DNA of 64,000 nucleotides, from contig DATBKT010000158.1 in the NCBI GenBank assembly GCA_036555705.1, forward strand, positions 13,921-77,920. The letters run 5' to 3'. This DNA comes from JARBAU01 sp029237525. Lineage in GTDB: Archaea > Thermoproteota > Nitrososphaeria > Nitrososphaerales > Nitrososphaeraceae. Position 1 is the stretch's first letter; each line of letters begins with the position of its first letter. Positions 63,069-64,000 of the stretch are shown here, one piece after another. The notes below the pieces were generated by a model that was given only the letters and a program-made list of their open reading frames with translations, had not been told where the DNA came from and made no database searches. A program made the translations under genes and the position numbers.

Positions 63069-64000
63069 TTGGTTACATCATATCTCACAATCATTATTAT
63101 TGTGATAATATTTGCTGGAATGCTCTCGATTAGTCATCAGGTTGATTCAGCTGTGGCCATTTCTTCAAATGGGACATTGACAAGCCCTCATATGCAGAAC
63201 TCAAGTGCATCCTTATCAAAGTCACCGCAATCGCACGTACCGATGATAAAAATAGTTTCACCACCGCGTGGTCAGCAAGTCCCGACCAGTGGCATCCTCA
63301 CTGTTTCTGGCATATCCTCGGATAATCCCGCTACTGATTGCCAAGTATTGTTATTATTAAATGACATGAAACCGTACCAAAAAACCACACCTACTGGAAA
63401 AAGCACTCCCAGTGGGGAAGATTATTCATCATGGAAGTATACTATCAGTAGCAAGTATAGTTCAATTAAGGCAGGGCTAAATAAAATTACATCAAAGCTG
63501 ACCTGCAATACACCAAGCCATCCTAATGGAATATCCAAATGGTATAGTATTAATATTACAGGGAAGCCGGACAAATTAGTCGAGCCTAGTCATTCGACCA
63601 CGGTGATACCTGTTCGCAATGTTCAGAATCAATCCAATACTAGCCTTTTGCATGCGAACTCAAGCAAAACAAGTCCAGTTCAATTAACTGCTTCGATTTA
63701 TAAACCCATTCAGCCTACCAACATCGTATCTAAAACAAATTCTAGCGCGAATACTACACGTACACTAGTTGCATTCTTAGACGTTGGCAAGGATCCGATT
63801 GCGCCTGGTCAAAAGCAAACAATCAAGGTTATTGTTTCCGATGGCACAACTAATGCTAAGATAGCCGGAGCAAAGGTAACAACAGATGTTCAACCAACAT
63901 CTTCATCAATTCTAGAAAGGCAGTTTGTGGGCTTTACTGGTCCCGATGGGAAAATATCAAAATCATGGAAAATGACAGATGAAGGAAAATCCGAATCTAC
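63069..64000 (+). CDS. Secreted protein with Ig-like domains, 5' part only
   Basis: An open frame of at least 310 codons begins at TTG 63069 (no earlier start after an in-frame stop) and runs off the window. Residues 1-32 form a signal peptide (LVTSYLTIIIIVIIFAGML, then SHQVDSAVA as a cleavage region). An Ig-like domain follows (about 58-165: MIKIVSPPRGQQVPTSGILT, CQVLLLLNDMKPY, TSKLTCNTP), then a Ser/Asn-rich linker and a second beta-rich domain (about 240-310: DPIAPGQKQTIKVIVSDGTT, GAKVTTDV) resembling bacterial Ig or carboxypeptidase-regulatory-like repeats. A cell-surface adhesion or structural role is likely. Confidence 0.75.
   Translation, partial: MVTSYLTIIIIVIIFAGMLSISHQVDSAVAISSNGTLTSPHMQNSSASLSKSPQSHVPMIKIVSPPRGQQVPTSGILTVSGISSDNPATDCQVLLLLNDMKPYQKTTPTGKSTPSGEDYSSWKYTISSKYSSIKAGLNKITSKLTCNTPSHPNGISKWYSINITGKPDKLVEPSHSTTVIPVRNVQNQSNTSLLHANSSKTSPVQLTASIYKPIQPTNIVSKTNSSANTTRTLVAFLDVGKDPIAPGQKQTIKVIVSDGTTNAKIAGAKVTTDVQPTSSSILERQFVGFTGPDGKISKSWKMTDEGKSES

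Overview
The window looks like a chromosomal segment of an ammonia-oxidising archaeon, phylum Thaumarchaeota (Nitrososphaerota), order Nitrososphaerales. The evidence is archaeal information-processing genes (uL1, uL10, P1/L12, eS17, SecE, a tail-less archaeal histone, topoisomerase VI A and B, class I lysyl-tRNA synthetase, Elp3, Cgi121), the archaeal purine enzyme PurP, a class III-like PHA synthase, many short wHTH regulators and many secreted proteins of thaumarchaeal type. Promoters are archaeal: TATA-like boxes lie about 25 to 35 nt before many starts, and TTG/GTG starts are common. The AT-rich composition (judged by eye) fits Nitrosocosmicus-like genomes better than Nitrososphaera; this is inference. 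No insertion sequence, integrase, CRISPR array or rRNA gene was seen.

Layout. 0-4 kb: end of a cupredoxin gene, an alpha/beta hydrolase, an AbrB-tailed phasin-like protein facing PHA synthase phaC, and an intron-bearing tRNA-Arg(TCT). 5-9.9 kb: ribosomal stalk genes (uL1-uL10 on +, L12 convergent on -), an Lrp-type regulator, SecE and PurP. 10-20 kb: dUTPase-like enzyme, queC, folE, ATP-dependent PEP carboxykinase, a tRNA-Gln(CTG) that seems to carry several introns, a CPBP protease, ilvE and aspartate kinase. 20-34 kb: topoisomerase VI, isochorismatase-like hydrolase, HD hydrolase, nadE, thiC, a dual-specificity phosphatase, an ArsA/Get3-like ATPase and a YkgJ-type cysteine-cluster protein.

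34.6-42.2 kb holds the most unusual block. Two paralogous large secreted proteins (601 and 1171 aa) are divergently arranged around a MacB/LolD-type ABC ATPase, with no FtsX/MacB permease nearby. Just downstream are a multi-span membrane protein and a double winged-helix regulator. A 17-nt inverted repeat (TACATTCG-A-CGAATGTA) lies immediately upstream of a TATA-like element before the ABC gene. It recurs, with one arm base changed, before the membrane protein/regulator pair. I propose that these form one regulated cell-surface system.

42-52 kb: moaA, an MFS exporter, wHTH regulators, a molybdate/tungstate-type ABC permease and ATPase without a visible binding protein, a DtxR-family regulator and purM. 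52.9-64 kb: elp3-lysS, a t6A-linked cluster (Sua5/TsaC and a THUMP protein on +; Cgi121, a MoaD/ThiS-like protein and eS17 on -), a divergent regulator pair, TatD, histone, family 4 uracil-DNA glycosylase, and a secreted Ig-like protein running off the end. Spacers of 0.3-1.3 kb are frequent, AT-rich and mostly empty.
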